Below are positions 24,083 to 32,744 of a stretch of DNA of 32,871 nucleotides, in pieces; the stretch's first letter is position 1; the number at the start of each line of letters is the position of its first letter. The notes under the pieces are model-generated. The model worked only from the letters and a program-made list of their open reading frames with translations, did not search any database and had not been told where the DNA came from. Both the position numbers and the translations under genes were made by a program. Location: assembly GCA_949293245.1 (NCBI GenBank), contig CASFCS010000027.1, positions 1-32,871 on the forward strand, in the 5' to 3' direction. This DNA is from an uncultured bacterium (GTDB lineage Bacteria; Bacillota; Clostridia; Oscillospirales; Oscillospiraceae).

Positions 24083-26554
24083 GTGTCCACCCAATATGAC
24101 CCCAAAAACATGACAAAAGAGCAGTTCCAGGACCTGGCCAACAGGATGTATCCCGGCATCGCCCTGTTTGCCCGGGACGTGAATCTGCCGGCGGAGCTGG
24201 CCGGGAAATACGTCCCGGGGCAGATCATCCGGGAGAAGGCCTGTACCGACGCCACCATCCGCTTCATGGGTATGGTCACCACCCACCGGTATGTGATCCT
24301 CTCCAACCATATGAAGGACCTGTCCAAGCTGGAGCATGGCACCAACTGGGGCCTGCACACGGCAAACAAGGATTCCCATTTCAAGGTGCTGGGCCAGATG
24401 ACCCACCAGGGAAAGACCGGCATCTTCCTGCTGCACCTGCCCGACGACGAGAGCTGGAAGGTGTGGCAGAGAGCGGAATTTGACCTGGACAAGCAGCTCT
24501 ACGATATGGCAGTGGAGCGCTTCCGGGCCAAGTGTACCCAGCCCCCGGTGCCCGAGCTCACCACAAAGGCGTGGCTGGACCGCTGCGTCTTCCCGGTGGG
24601 GATGTCCGGCGGCGGACAGTTCTGGCCCCTGGAGGACGGGGTGGAGCCCGCCGCCCCCAAGTCCGCCCCCGCCGGCCCCCGCGCCGTCAAGCGCAGCCGG
24701 TATCTGGGCTGTCTCCTGGGGGGCGCGGTGGGGGACGCCCTGGGCTACCCGGTGGAATTCATCAAGGAGGACGCCATCTGGAAACAGTACGGCCCCAAGG
24801 GCATCCAGACCCTCTCCCAGGCCGGGCACCCGGCGGTGATCTCCGACGACACCCAGATGACCCTCTTTGCCGCCAACGCCATTGTTTACACGAGACGGCA
24901 GGGAGGAGATCTGGGGGAGAACCTGTGGACGGCCTGGCGGGAGTGGCTGGGCACCCAGGGGGATACCAGCCGGATGGATGACCCGGCCCACCCGAAGATG
25001 TGGGTCTATCGGGACCCCCGGATGCACGCTTTGCGGGCCCCGGGCAATACCTGCCTGAACGCCATCCGCCACAGCCCCAACGGCGGCACGCCGAAGGAGC
25101 CGGTGAACAACAGCAAGGGCTGCGGCACCGTCATGCGGGCGGCCCCCTTCGGTCTGGCGGTATCCGGTAAAACAAACCCGGGGAGCGGCTCCGTTGCAGT
25201 GCACGAAATGGCCGCCTGTGATGCGGCACTGACCCATGGACACAAATTGGCCTGGGCCAGCTCCAGTATGCTGGCGCAGATCATTAATTACATTGTTCAG
25301 AGGTATCCCGAACGGGGATACGAGTTGGGAAATGTGATCCCCCATGTACACTTTCCGGGTGACGAGACCGCCCATAAGCTGTTGATGCGTGCGGTGAACC
25401 TGGCGCGGGACCCTGCAGTGTCCGATCTGGACGGCATCCACGCCCTGGGGGAGGGCTGGGTGGCGGAGGAGGCGTTGGCCATCGCCGTATTTTGCGCGGT
25501 GCGCTACCAGCATGACTTTGCCGCCGCCATCCGCTCCGCCGTCAACCACAAGGGGGACAGCGACTCCACCGGCGCCATCTGCGGCAACATCCTGGGGGCC
25601 TGGCTGGGGAAGGAGGCGGTGGAGGCCGCCTTTGACCTGGATGATCTGGAGCTGCGGGACGTCATTGAGAAGATGGGGGAGGAGCTCTTTGAGGCGGTGG
25701 AGGGTCCGGACGAAGAGAAGCCTTTGCATTCTCCCACACCGGATGCCGCAGCGTTGCCAAAACCGTCATCTCCTATGCCGGGGGACATGAAGCCCCTGCG
25801 CCAAGTGGGGCTGATGTACACCCCCCTCACCAAAAAAGCCATGCAGATCTGCTTTGCCGCCCACAAAAACCAGGTGGACAAGAGCGGCATGCCCTATGTG
25901 TTCCACCCCCTCCACCTGGCCGAGCAGATGGAGACGGAGGAGGAGGTGTGCACGGCCCTTCTCCACGACGTGGCGGAGGACTCCCCCTACTCCCTGAAGG
26001 ACCTGGCCCAGGCGGGCATCCCGGAGGCGGTGCTGGAGGCTCTGCGGTGCCTCACCCGGGACGGACATACCCCCTACCTGGAGTATGTGGCCCGGCTGCG
26101 GAAAAATCCCATCGCCCGCCGGGTGAAGCTGGCGGATCTGGCCCACAACAGCGACCTGGGCCGCCTGGACGGCGTGACCGGCCAGGACCGGCGGCGGCTG
26201 CTGAAATACCGCATGGCCCAGGCCGTTCTGCAAAGCGACTGGTACGATCAGTCCTTGCAGCATTTCCGCAAGAGGATCCCCCTCTCCCTGGACCAGCCCC
26301 TCTACCTTTCGGTGTTCTATGACACAGCGGGAAAGGTTAAGCTGTACAGCATCGACATTGAGGCGGCGGCGGACTCCCACTATGATCTGGACCCCGGTCA
26401 GGCGGAACAGCTGCGCCTGGCCCTGGATCCCGGCCGCACCCTGCCGGAGGCCCTGGGGGATTGGGCGGCCCAGGCCTATCAGGGCCCCGGCAGCGTGACC
26501 GCCCTTCTCCACAAGCTGGGCATCGCCCACCAGTTCTTTTCTTACGGCGGTTGA
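24083..26554 (+). CDS. Fusion of unknown domain, ADP-ribosylglycohydrolase and RelA/SpoT-like HD hydrolase
   Basis: 823 aa, three parts. Residues 1-195 form a domain I do not recognise (blocks IRFMGMVTTHRYVILSNHM, SHFKVLGQM, GIFLLHLPDDESWKVW, FPVGMSGGGQFWPLED). Residues about 200-530 are an ADP-ribosylglycohydrolase (DraG/ARH) domain: YLGCLLGGAVGDALGYPVEF, the metal motif ISDDTQMT near 252, and KGDSDSTGAICGN near 489. Residues about 580-700 are an HD domain of the RelA/SpoT/MESH1 type: AHKNQVDKSGMPYVFHP, LLHDVAEDS near 626, and KLADLAHNSDLG near 682. No synthetase or TGS domain is evident. Such enzymes remove ADP-ribose from targets and hydrolyse (p)ppGpp or related nucleotides, respectively. 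The start is GTG at 24083 with AGAGGAAG seven bases upstream. The gene stands alone between two terminators. Confidence 0.85.
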   Translation: MSTQYDPKNMTKEQFQDLANRMYPGIALFARDVNLPAELAGKYVPGQIIREKACTDATIRFMGMVTTHRYVILSNHMKDLSKLEHGTNWGLHTANKDSHFKVLGQMTHQGKTGIFLLHLPDDESWKVWQRAEFDLDKQLYDMAVERFRAKCTQPPVPELTTKAWLDRCVFPVGMSGGGQFWPLEDGVEPAAPKSAPAGPRAVKRSRYLGCLLGGAVGDALGYPVEFIKEDAIWKQYGPKGIQTLSQAGHPAVISDDTQMTLFAANAIVYTRRQGGDLGENLWTAWREWLGTQGDTSRMDDPAHPKMWVYRDPRMHALRAPGNTCLNAIRHSPNGGTPKEPVNNSKGCGTVMRAAPFGLAVSGKTNPGSGSVAVHEMAACDAALTHGHKLAWASSSMLAQIINYIVQRYPERGYELGNVIPHVHFPGDETAHKLLMRAVNLARDPAVSDLDGIHALGEGWVAEEALAIAVFCAVRYQHDFAAAIRSAVNHKGDSDSTGAICGNILGAWLGKEAVEAAFDLDDLELRDVIEKMGEELFEAVEGPDEEKPLHSPTPDAAALPKPSSPMPGDMKPLRQVGLMYTPLTKKAMQICFAAHKNQVDKSGMPYVFHPLHLAEQMETEEEVCTALLHDVAEDSPYSLKDLAQAGIPEAVLEALRCLTRDGHTPYLEYVARLRKNPIARRVKLADLAHNSDLGRLDGVTGQDRRRLLKYRMAQAVLQSDWYDQSLQHFRKRIPLSLDQPLYLSVFYDTAGKVKLYSIDIEAAADSHYDLDPGQAEQLRLALDPGRTLPEALGDWAAQAYQGPGSVTALLHKLGIAHQFFSYGG

Positions 26555-26587
26555 CAGGGCCGGGAGATGGGCCCCGCCCACATAAAC

Positions 26588-26626
26588 GCGCTCCCCCGAC
26601 ATTTTGTCGGGGGAGCGCATCTTTTT
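26588..26626. terminator. Terminator between the fusion gene and brnQ
   Basis: GCGCTCCCCCGACA (26588-26601), loop TTT, TGTCGGGGGAGCGC (26605-26618), then ATCTTTTT. Strong in the plus direction, and also placed to stop brnQ transcripts from the right. Confidence 0.88.
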
Positions 26627-26630
26627 GCTG

Positions 26631-27986
26631 TTATGGAGCCGGCAGGGCCCGCTTTTTCACCTGCCGCGCCGCCAGGCCGATGGCCAGCCCCAGAAGGGCG
26701 GGGCACACCCAGCCAAAGCCCTGGCCCGCCAGGGGCAGCCACCCCTCCACCCAGGCTACGACCCCGTCCAGACGGAGGGCGGCCCGGGTACCCTGGGGCA
26801 GGGCCTTGCAGAAGTCAAAGAGGGCCGCCGCCGCGGTGAAGCCCACGGTCCACCGCAGCACCCCCCGGTCCTGGCCGAAGGCTCTGCCACACAGGGTCAG
26901 CAGGATGAGCACGATGGACAGGGGGTAGAGGAACATGAGCACCGGCAGGGAGTAGGCCAGAATGGCGTCCAGCCCCAGGTTGGCGATGAGGAAGGAAAAG
27001 GCGCAGAAGGCCACCGCCCACACCCTGTAGGAGGGGCCCTTGGGGAAGAGCTTCACAAAGGTCTCCCCGCAGCTGGTGATGAGGCCCACCGCCGTCTTGA
27101 GGCAGGCCACCGTGACGGTGAGGGCCAGGATCACCGCCCCGGCGGCGCCGAAGTAGTGCTCGGCGATCTGGGCCAGGGCCTCGCCGCCGTTGCTGCTGGC
27201 GGGGAAGAGACCCCGGCTCTGGGCGCTGACCAGGATTACCAGCACGTAGATGAGCCCCATGAACAGGGAGCTGAAGATGCCCGCCCCCACGGTGTTGCCC
27301 GCCACGGCCCCGCCATCCGTCACCCCCAGGCGGCGGATGGCGTCCACCACGATAATGCCGAAGGCCAGGGAGGCCAGGGCGTCCATGGTGTTGTACCCCT
27401 CCAGCAGCCCGGCGAAGAAGGCCCCGGAGGCGTAGGCCCCCGAGGGGGGGATGTCCGCCGGGTCCCCCAGGGGGGACAGGAGGGCCCGGAAGATGAGCAC
27501 CGCCAGAAAGCACAGAAAGAGGGGGTTTAACACCTTGCCGATCCAGGTGAGGATCTCCCCGGGCCGCAGGGAGAAGAAGAGCACCGCGGCGAAGAACAAA
27601 AAGGAGAACACCGCCAGGGCGGCGGTGTGCCCGCCCTGGGGGAGCATCCGCTCCAGCCCCACGGTGTAGGACACGGTGGCGCACCGGGGGATGGCGAAAA
27701 AGGGGCCGATGGTGAGGTAGAGGGCGCAGGTGAAAAACAGCCCGTACCCCCGGCCCACCCGGCTGCTCAGCTCCAGCAGGCCCTCCTCCCGGCTGATGCC
27801 CAGGGCGGCCACTCCCAGCAGGGGGAGTCCCACCCCGGTGATGAGCAGTCCGGCGGCGGCCTGCCACATGCTGCTCCCCGCCAGCTGGCCCATGGCGGCG
27901 GGGAAGATGAGATTGCCCGCGCCGAAAAACATGCCGAAAAGCATGCTGGCCACGGCGACAAGTTCCCGAACGGTCAGTTTTTTCAC
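26631..27986 (-). CDS. brnQ: Branched-chain amino acid transporter BrnQ
   Basis: 451 aa, full length for the LIVCS family, which imports Leu, Ile and Val with Na+ or H+. About twelve hydrophobic segments are visible. The diagnostic N-terminus SMLFGMFFGAGNLIFPAAMGQ contains the unwound helix with GAGN-type binding residues. IGPFFAIPRCATVSYTVG, EGYNTMDALASLAFGIIVVDAI and GLITSCGETF are further family blocks. ATG at 27986 is preceded by AGGAGGG about 12 bases away. It is monocistronic with its own TATAAT promoter. Many low-GC relatives control brnQ by CodY or a T-box, but no T-box is visible in this short leader. Confidence 0.95.
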   Translation of the reverse strand: MKKLTVRELVAVASMLFGMFFGAGNLIFPAAMGQLAGSSMWQAAAGLLITGVGLPLLGVAALGISREEGLLELSSRVGRGYGLFFTCALYLTIGPFFAIPRCATVSYTVGLERMLPQGGHTAALAVFSFLFFAAVLFFSLRPGEILTWIGKVLNPLFLCFLAVLIFRALLSPLGDPADIPPSGAYASGAFFAGLLEGYNTMDALASLAFGIIVVDAIRRLGVTDGGAVAGNTVGAGIFSSLFMGLIYVLVILVSAQSRGLFPASSNGGEALAQIAEHYFGAAGAVILALTVTVACLKTAVGLITSCGETFVKLFPKGPSYRVWAVAFCAFSFLIANLGLDAILAYSLPVLMFLYPLSIVLILLTLCGRAFGQDRGVLRWTVGFTAAAALFDFCKALPQGTRAALRLDGVVAWVEGWLPLAGQGFGWVCPALLGLAIGLAARQVKKRALPAP

Positions 27987-28021
27987 GGCGGCGCCCTCCT
28001 GTTTGGCAAGATACTGCCGCT

Positions 28022-28050
28022 ATTATACCCCACTTTTCCCCCGGGGTAAA
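28022..28050 (-). promoter_or_regulatory. Promoter of brnQ
   Basis: On the minus strand TTTACC (28045-28050), 17 bp, perfect TATAAT (28022-28027). Confidence 0.7.
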
Positions 28051-28074
28051 GTCCGCCCCACCCCCCTCAGACAC

Positions 28075-28111
28075 AACGCCCGGCGCAGCACCATGTGCTG
28101 CGCCGGGCGTT
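28075..28111 (-). terminator. Hairpin downstream of fbp
   Basis: AACGCCCGGCGCAGCAC (28075-28091), loop CAT, GTGCTGCGCCGGGCGTT (28095-28111): a perfect 17-bp stem 31 bases past the fbp stop. There is no real T-run on the minus strand, so termination may be weak or the hairpin may only stabilise the 3' end. Confidence 0.5.
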
Positions 28112-28142
28112 TGAGGGCTGGGGGACGGGGGCGGAGGGGGAC

Positions 28143-30137
28143 TCACTCCCCCCGGTGGTCCTCCGCCACGGCGCCGGTCTTGTAGGCGTCCAGCAGGGCC
28201 CGCAGGTCGTCGGCCTGGGCCTGGAGCTGCCGGCCGATGTCGGTCTCCGCGATCTTGATGCGGGAGTCCATCCGCTCAAAGATGACCGAGCTGGAGGCGA
28301 TGTCCCGGTCCAGCCGGATGGCCGCCTCTCGGCCGGGGAAGGGCTCGTGGGAGACGATGCGGATGTTGCGGGAGTTGTAGATGAGGGTGTACCCGGCGAT
28401 GCCACTGGTGGCCTGGTAGGCCCGGCAGAAGCCCCCGTCGATGACAATGAGCTTGCCGCCCCCCTTCAGGGGGCTCTCCCCCTTCTTGGTCTTGACGGGC
28501 ACGTGGCCGTTGATGATGTGGCAGTGGGGGCCCTCCAGGCCAAACTCCCGCAGCAGCTCCTCGCACATGGCGGGGTCGTTGTAGTGGGTGTAGTAGGCGT
28601 TCTTGGCCTCCACCCAGGAGGACTCGTCCTTGATGAGCCGCCGCTCAAAGGTAGTCATCCGGTCCCGGCCGAAGATGGGGCTGTTGCGCCCCGCCCACAG
28701 GAACCAGAGGAAGTCCATGCCGAACTGCCGCTCGGTGGAGCCGGGTTTGTCGTAGTAGGCCTTGCGGGCGGTGGTCTCGGCGTAATCCAGGAACTCCTTG
28801 CCCTTGCGGGTCTTGCCGCCGATGGTGAAGGACATGAGCTCCCCGTCCTCCGTCATGGGGATGCACCCGTGGAAGAGCAGGTTGCCGTTGAAGATCTTGT
28901 ACAGTCCCCCCTTGGAGTAGAGGAAACGGATATGCCGCTGGAGCTTCTCGCTGCGCTGGAAGGACACGGTGAGCTGGTGGATCACCTGGCTCTCCTCCGG
29001 GGTGAGGGTATAGGGGTCGGCGGGGTCCACTGTGGGGAAGTCGGTGTCCTCCAGGTGGTAGACCTTGTCGCCGATGGTGACGGTCTTGTCCTGGTAGTTG
29101 ATCTTGTCCAGCAGCAGCCGGTCGCTCATGCCGAACTCCGGGTGGCGCAGCAGCTTGTGCCCCTCCAGCTTGAAGAGGATCACGGTGATGGCCTTGTGCA
29201 TCCGGGCGGAGAGGAGCTTGTCCTTCTCGCTGTAGTGGTCGGCGTCGTCCCCGGTGAGCTTTACGGCGAAGCGGCTCACGTCGCAGTCCTTGTACACCTC
29301 GTTGGCAAAGACGGACAGGGGCCGCAGGGAGATGCCGTACCCCGTCTCGATGACCTCCAGGTTGTTGTAGTGGATGGAGTTGGCCAGCACTGTGGCCACC
29401 AGGGTGCGGGAGCCCGAGGCGGCCCCCATCCACAGGATGTCGTGGTTGCCCCACTGGATGTCCACACTGTGGTAGTCCAGCAGGGAGTCCATGATGATGT
29501 CCGCCCGGGGGCCCCGGTCGAAGATGTCCCCTACGATGTGCATGTGGTCCACCGCCATGCGCTTGATGACGGAGCAAACCGCCTGGATCAGGCTGGGGGC
29601 CTGGTCAATGTCGATGATGGTGGAGATGATGTTTTCGAAGTAGTCCCGCTTGTCGCTGTCCTCCGCGTGGGTGTGGAGCAGCTCGTCGATGATGTAGGCG
29701 TAGTCCCGGGGCAGGGCCTTGCGCACCTTGGACCGGGTATACTTGGAGGAAACCAGGCGGCAGATCTCAATGAGCCGGTGGAGGGTGATGCGGTACCACT
29801 CCTCCAGGTCGGTGCAGTCCTGGGCGATGCGCTCCAGCTTCTCCTGGGGGTAGTAGATGAGGGTGGCCAGCTGGTCCCGGTCGGCCTTGGACAGACTGGT
29901 GGAGTAGAGCTCGTCCAGCTTTTCCTTCACCACGCCGGAGCAGGAGTTGAGGATGTGGAGAAAGGCCTCGTACTCCCCGTGGATGTCGGACAGGAAGTGC
30001 TCGGTGCCCTTGGGCAGGTTCATGATGGCCTGGAGGTTGATGATCTCCGTGCTGGCCGCCTGCACCGTGGGGTATTGTCTGGCCAGCATCCGCAGATAGC
30101 GCAGATCGGCCTGTGAATATGTCTTTTTGGGCTTCAT
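28143..30137 (-). CDS. fbp: Fructose-1,6-bisphosphatase, class III
   Basis: 664 aa, the normal size of the Firmicutes class III enzyme, which dephosphorylates fructose-1,6-bisphosphate in gluconeogenesis. It is a calcineurin-like metallophosphatase: FLSDIHGEYEAF near residue 50, HIVGDIFDRGPRAD near 200, IQWGNHDILWMGAASG near 225 and INGHVPVK in the last third supply the metal ligands. ATG at 30137 is preferred although AAGGAG lies 13 bases upstream; a GTG at 30149 is only one base from that site. With ppdK nearby this suggests active gluconeogenic PEP metabolism, but the two genes are not in one operon. Confidence 0.96.
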   Translation of the reverse strand: MKPKKTYSQADLRYLRMLARQYPTVQAASTEIINLQAIMNLPKGTEHFLSDIHGEYEAFLHILNSCSGVVKEKLDELYSTSLSKADRDQLATLIYYPQEKLERIAQDCTDLEEWYRITLHRLIEICRLVSSKYTRSKVRKALPRDYAYIIDELLHTHAEDSDKRDYFENIISTIIDIDQAPSLIQAVCSVIKRMAVDHMHIVGDIFDRGPRADIIMDSLLDYHSVDIQWGNHDILWMGAASGSRTLVATVLANSIHYNNLEVIETGYGISLRPLSVFANEVYKDCDVSRFAVKLTGDDADHYSEKDKLLSARMHKAITVILFKLEGHKLLRHPEFGMSDRLLLDKINYQDKTVTIGDKVYHLEDTDFPTVDPADPYTLTPEESQVIHQLTVSFQRSEKLQRHIRFLYSKGGLYKIFNGNLLFHGCIPMTEDGELMSFTIGGKTRKGKEFLDYAETTARKAYYDKPGSTERQFGMDFLWFLWAGRNSPIFGRDRMTTFERRLIKDESSWVEAKNAYYTHYNDPAMCEELLREFGLEGPHCHIINGHVPVKTKKGESPLKGGGKLIVIDGGFCRAYQATSGIAGYTLIYNSRNIRIVSHEPFPGREAAIRLDRDIASSSVIFERMDSRIKIAETDIGRQLQAQADDLRALLDAYKTGAVAEDHRGE

Positions 30138-30176
30138 ACCGCAGTTCACGCTCCTTACAGCAATTTCCGTGGCACT

Positions 30177-30206
30177 ATTATCCTACCGGACCGGCGGAAA
30201 TGTCAA
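30177..30206 (-). promoter_or_regulatory. Promoter of fbp
   Basis: On the minus strand a perfect TTGACA (30201-30206), 18 bp, GATAAT (30177-30182), about 40 bases before the start codon. Confidence 0.75.
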
Positions 30207-30338
30207 CAGAAAGGGGCGGAAATTTTTTCAGGAGTTTTAGAAAACGGTATACAAATTATTTCCGCTGACGGGGCCGGAGCGGGCACTTGAGCATTTTTCT
30301 CTTCCTGAGACGTAATGGGCGCATGTCTTAAGACAGAC

Positions 30339-30392
30339 TGCGCCCCGTCTGCCGGGCAGTACCTTCCGGTACGGCCCGGCAGACGGGGCGCA
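30339..30392. other. Very long near-perfect inverted repeat
   Basis: TGCGCCCCGTCTGCCGGGC (30339-30357) pairs perfectly with 30374-30392. Inside, GTACC-TTCC-GGTAC continues the stem after one A/G mismatch, giving 24 paired bases. Neither side has a T-run. A perfect GTCTTAAGAC palindrome lies just before it at 30326-30335. It marks the change from GC-rich core DNA to the decayed region on the right. The stretch 30150-30405 holds only this and the fbp promoter. Confidence 0.6.
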
Positions 30393-30405
30393 ATTTGCCT
30401 TTATC

Positions 30406-30866
30406 TCACTTGTGGGGGTCCGCCTCTCCCTTGAAAAGCAGGACTGCCGTCTTGAATATTGCCCCGGATTCCAAGGGAAACTCTTTCGCTTCCTGTCCAT
30501 TCACAGAAAGCCGGAAATTGAACACCATGTTCCTGATCCGGTTTCCGTGGCAGAATTGTATAATTGCAGCCATAGAACAGGCTTCGGGGCGTTGGGGTGA
30601 TAGGCCATTGCAAAACGGCTGCGGGCGATTTCAGGTTTTCCCTGCGCAAACCGCCCATCCAGAAAAGGGTCCTGTTGGAAAGATGCATCCCATCGGGCTC
30701 CGGGGGGATCCTCTGCCGGTGCCGCCATCTTCATCAGCTGAGTGTGCAAGAATCCCTCACAAAACAGGGCTTCGTGGATGTTTTTCCATGAAAACACAAA
30801 ATCCCACAGACCGCATCCTATGATGGTGATGAAGTCTGTGGTTTTTTTTAACACCCCCATTGACAA
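30406..30866 (-). pseudogene. Possible frameshifted gene remnant
   Basis: Two minus-strand frames read as one broken protein. One runs from 30866 through KNIHEALFCEGFLHTQL and MAYHPNAPKPVLWLQLYN. Near 30555 the sense seems to move to another frame: CHGNRIRNMVFNFRLSVNG followed by EAKEFPLESGAIFKTAVLLF and a stop at 30406. I do not recognise the family. Base composition is intermediate between core and right flank. It may be a degraded accessory gene or chance open frames. Confidence 0.25.
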
Positions 30867-31302
30867 ACTAACAGCTGATAAGTTTGTCGCAAATCAAAAT
30901 GCCGCAACAGCGGGAAAAGAAAAAGATGCTGCGGTGATGGCTTTTGCCGAGGCATATCATACCTTTGCTACGGATAACAAGGGGCTTTATCGTCTGATTA
31001 TGTCTATGCCCCAGGACAACGATGATACTAAAAAAGAAATGGCAACGCCTTTGCTGCATACGGCGGTCAAGCTTCTGTCCGACTATGGGTTGTCTGCAGA
31101 AACAACCGCTCATTGGCAGAGAGTTTTCCGTTCCATCCTTCACGGCTTTGTTTCCCAAGAGGACTTGGGGTATTTCTATTACTACAAGGATACCGATTTG
31201 AAGAAAAGCCGGGAAATGGCCGTACAATGCTTTCTGAGTGGACTGCATGCAGAGCTGGAGAAATATAGAACCGAGGAGAAAAAAGATGAAGAAGAACAGT
31301 AG
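30829..31302 (+). pseudogene. TetR-family regulator missing its DNA-binding domain
   Basis: The last 145 residues match the C-terminal ligand-binding part of TetR/AcrR regulators of the type with a WHG-like domain: KDAAVMAFAEAYHTFATDNKGLYRLIMSMP and FRSILHGFVSQEDLGYFYYY, the latter being the conserved end. The N-terminal helix-turn-helix, about 50-60 residues in any TetR, is absent; upstream codons are unrelated and contain a T8 run near 30843-30850. The break therefore lies around 30840-30870. It overlaps the start of a MATE gene by 17 bp, the usual arrangement for a regulator and its efflux pump. Without the DNA-binding domain it cannot repress. Confidence 0.75.
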
Positions 31303-32035
31303 CGAATTGTTTACCAATATGCCGGTGGGCAAAGCAGTGGCAACACTTGCTATTCCAACGGTAATCAGTCAGATTGTTGTCATTCTCTACAGTTTGGCAG
31401 ACACATTTTTTGTCGGACAGATCGGTGATCCCAATCAGCTGGCCGCCTTGTCCATTACATTCCCCATATTTACTCTACTTACAGCTGTGGCCAACCTGTT
31501 TGGAATCGGTGCCAACAGTGTTACGGCCAGAAGCCTTGGTAAAAACGATGAAGCCACCGCAAAAAAAGCTTCTGCCTTCGGTTTTTGGGCGAGCCTTGCT
31601 ACAACTGCTGTTCTGGCAATCGTTTTGGGTGTATTTATGAAGCCCATCCTCACCTTCTTCAAGGCGGATGAATTTACTTTCAGCTTTTCGGCAAGATACT
31701 TACTGTGGGTATTTGTAATCGGCGGTCTGCCTACGGTTGCCGGACTCATTTTAGGACATTTGGTGCGTGCTGTCGGTAAAATAAAAGAAGCCGGTATCGG
31801 ACTTTCCATCGGCGGTATCTTGAACATTATCCTTGACCCTATTTTCATCTTTGAAAAGGGAGACACCTTATTCAACGGTGCTTTTACGATGCCTTTTGGA
31901 TTTGGCATAGATGTTTCCGGTGCTGCCGTTGCTACTATGCTCTCCAATACCATCTCCATGCTGTATTTTTTCGTGGTTCTTGCAAAAATTCGTAAAAACA
32001 CCATTCTAAGCATTAACCCCAAACGTACCTTATAG
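31286..32035 (+). pseudogene. Truncated MATE-family efflux pump
   Basis: 249 aa, about half of a normal 440-460 aa MATE exporter. The N-terminal half is well kept: PVGKAVATLAIPTVISQIV, YSLADTFFVGQIGD, GIGANSVTARSLGKND, GLILGHLVRAVGKIKEAG and NIILDPIFIF, covering about six membrane helices. It then stops at SINPKRTL, where the second bundle should begin, and the next bases are the 3' end of an opposite-strand methyltransferase. ATG at 31286 has GAGGAG at seven bases. The missing half was probably lost by deletion; a half-pump is not expected to work. Confidence 0.88.
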
Positions 32036-32046
32036 GTGTTTTAGTT

Positions 32047-32744
32047 CTATCTATCCACTTTTTTGTTGGCCGATACAATCAGCATCATGGGACGGCGCAT
32101 TTCATCCTGCATCCCCGGAATATCCATCATGTTTTCCGGCGGCTGCGGCTCCACAATCTGATTTATTATAAAACCATTTGAAAGCAGTGTATTTAGATAT
32201 GTGGTCAGTGTTCTATGATATTTTGTAACCTTTTCTCCACCGGAAAATGCAGTATTTCTCCTTTTTCGTTATAATGCCAGTCTTGTGTTCCATAGGCAGT
32301 AAAAACAGGATGTTCAACCGTAAAAACTAGCTTACCACCAGACTTCAGTATTCTATATATCTTTTTTACTAAAATCTCATAATCTGCTACATAGTGAAAC
32401 GCAAGTGAACTTAATATTACATCAAAACTCTCCTCTGGGAATTCCACATCTTCTATAGCACAGCATTTATATTCAACCTGTGGAAAATGTGTTTTTTCTT
32501 TGGCTACCTCGAGCATTTTATGAGAAATATCAACACCTACAACAGAAGAAGCACCGTGTTCCATCGCATAAATACAGTGCCATCCATAGCCGCATCCTAA
32601 ATCAAGCACACGCTTATCTTTAAAATCCGGCAGCAGCTTTCTCAATGTTTCCCATTCTCCTGCACCGGCTAGTCCCTGCTGTGAGCGACTCATTTGACTG
32701 TATTTTTGAAAAAATATATTATCATCATATTTGTTTTCTTTCAT
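32047..32744 (-). pseudogene. Frameshifted class I SAM-dependent methyltransferase
   Basis: The frame from ATG 32744 (GAGGAG seven bases upstream) encodes FFQKYSQMSRSQQGLAGAGEW, then the SAM-binding VLDLGCGYGWHC, VGVDIS, and LKSGGKLVFTVEHPVF, the core of a small Rossmann methyltransferase. It ends early at 32205. A different minus frame from about 32232 continues with EKVTKYHRTLTTYLNTLL, then GFIINQIVEPQPPENMMDIP and RRPMMLIVSANKK to a TAG at 32047, which is the expected C-terminus. The break lies near 32225-32240, with a short segment apparently lost. Substrate unknown. Base composition is clearly AT-richer than the core genes. Confidence 0.8.

Noticed and set aside
28095-30116. Plus-strand open frame of 673 codons over fbp
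   Set aside because: Complement of the conserved class III fructose-bisphosphatase, with low-complexity Val/Gly/Asp/His composition.
30237-30500. Minus-strand open frame of 87 codons
   Set aside because: It crosses the long inverted repeat at 30339-30392 and has no ribosome site or family resemblance.
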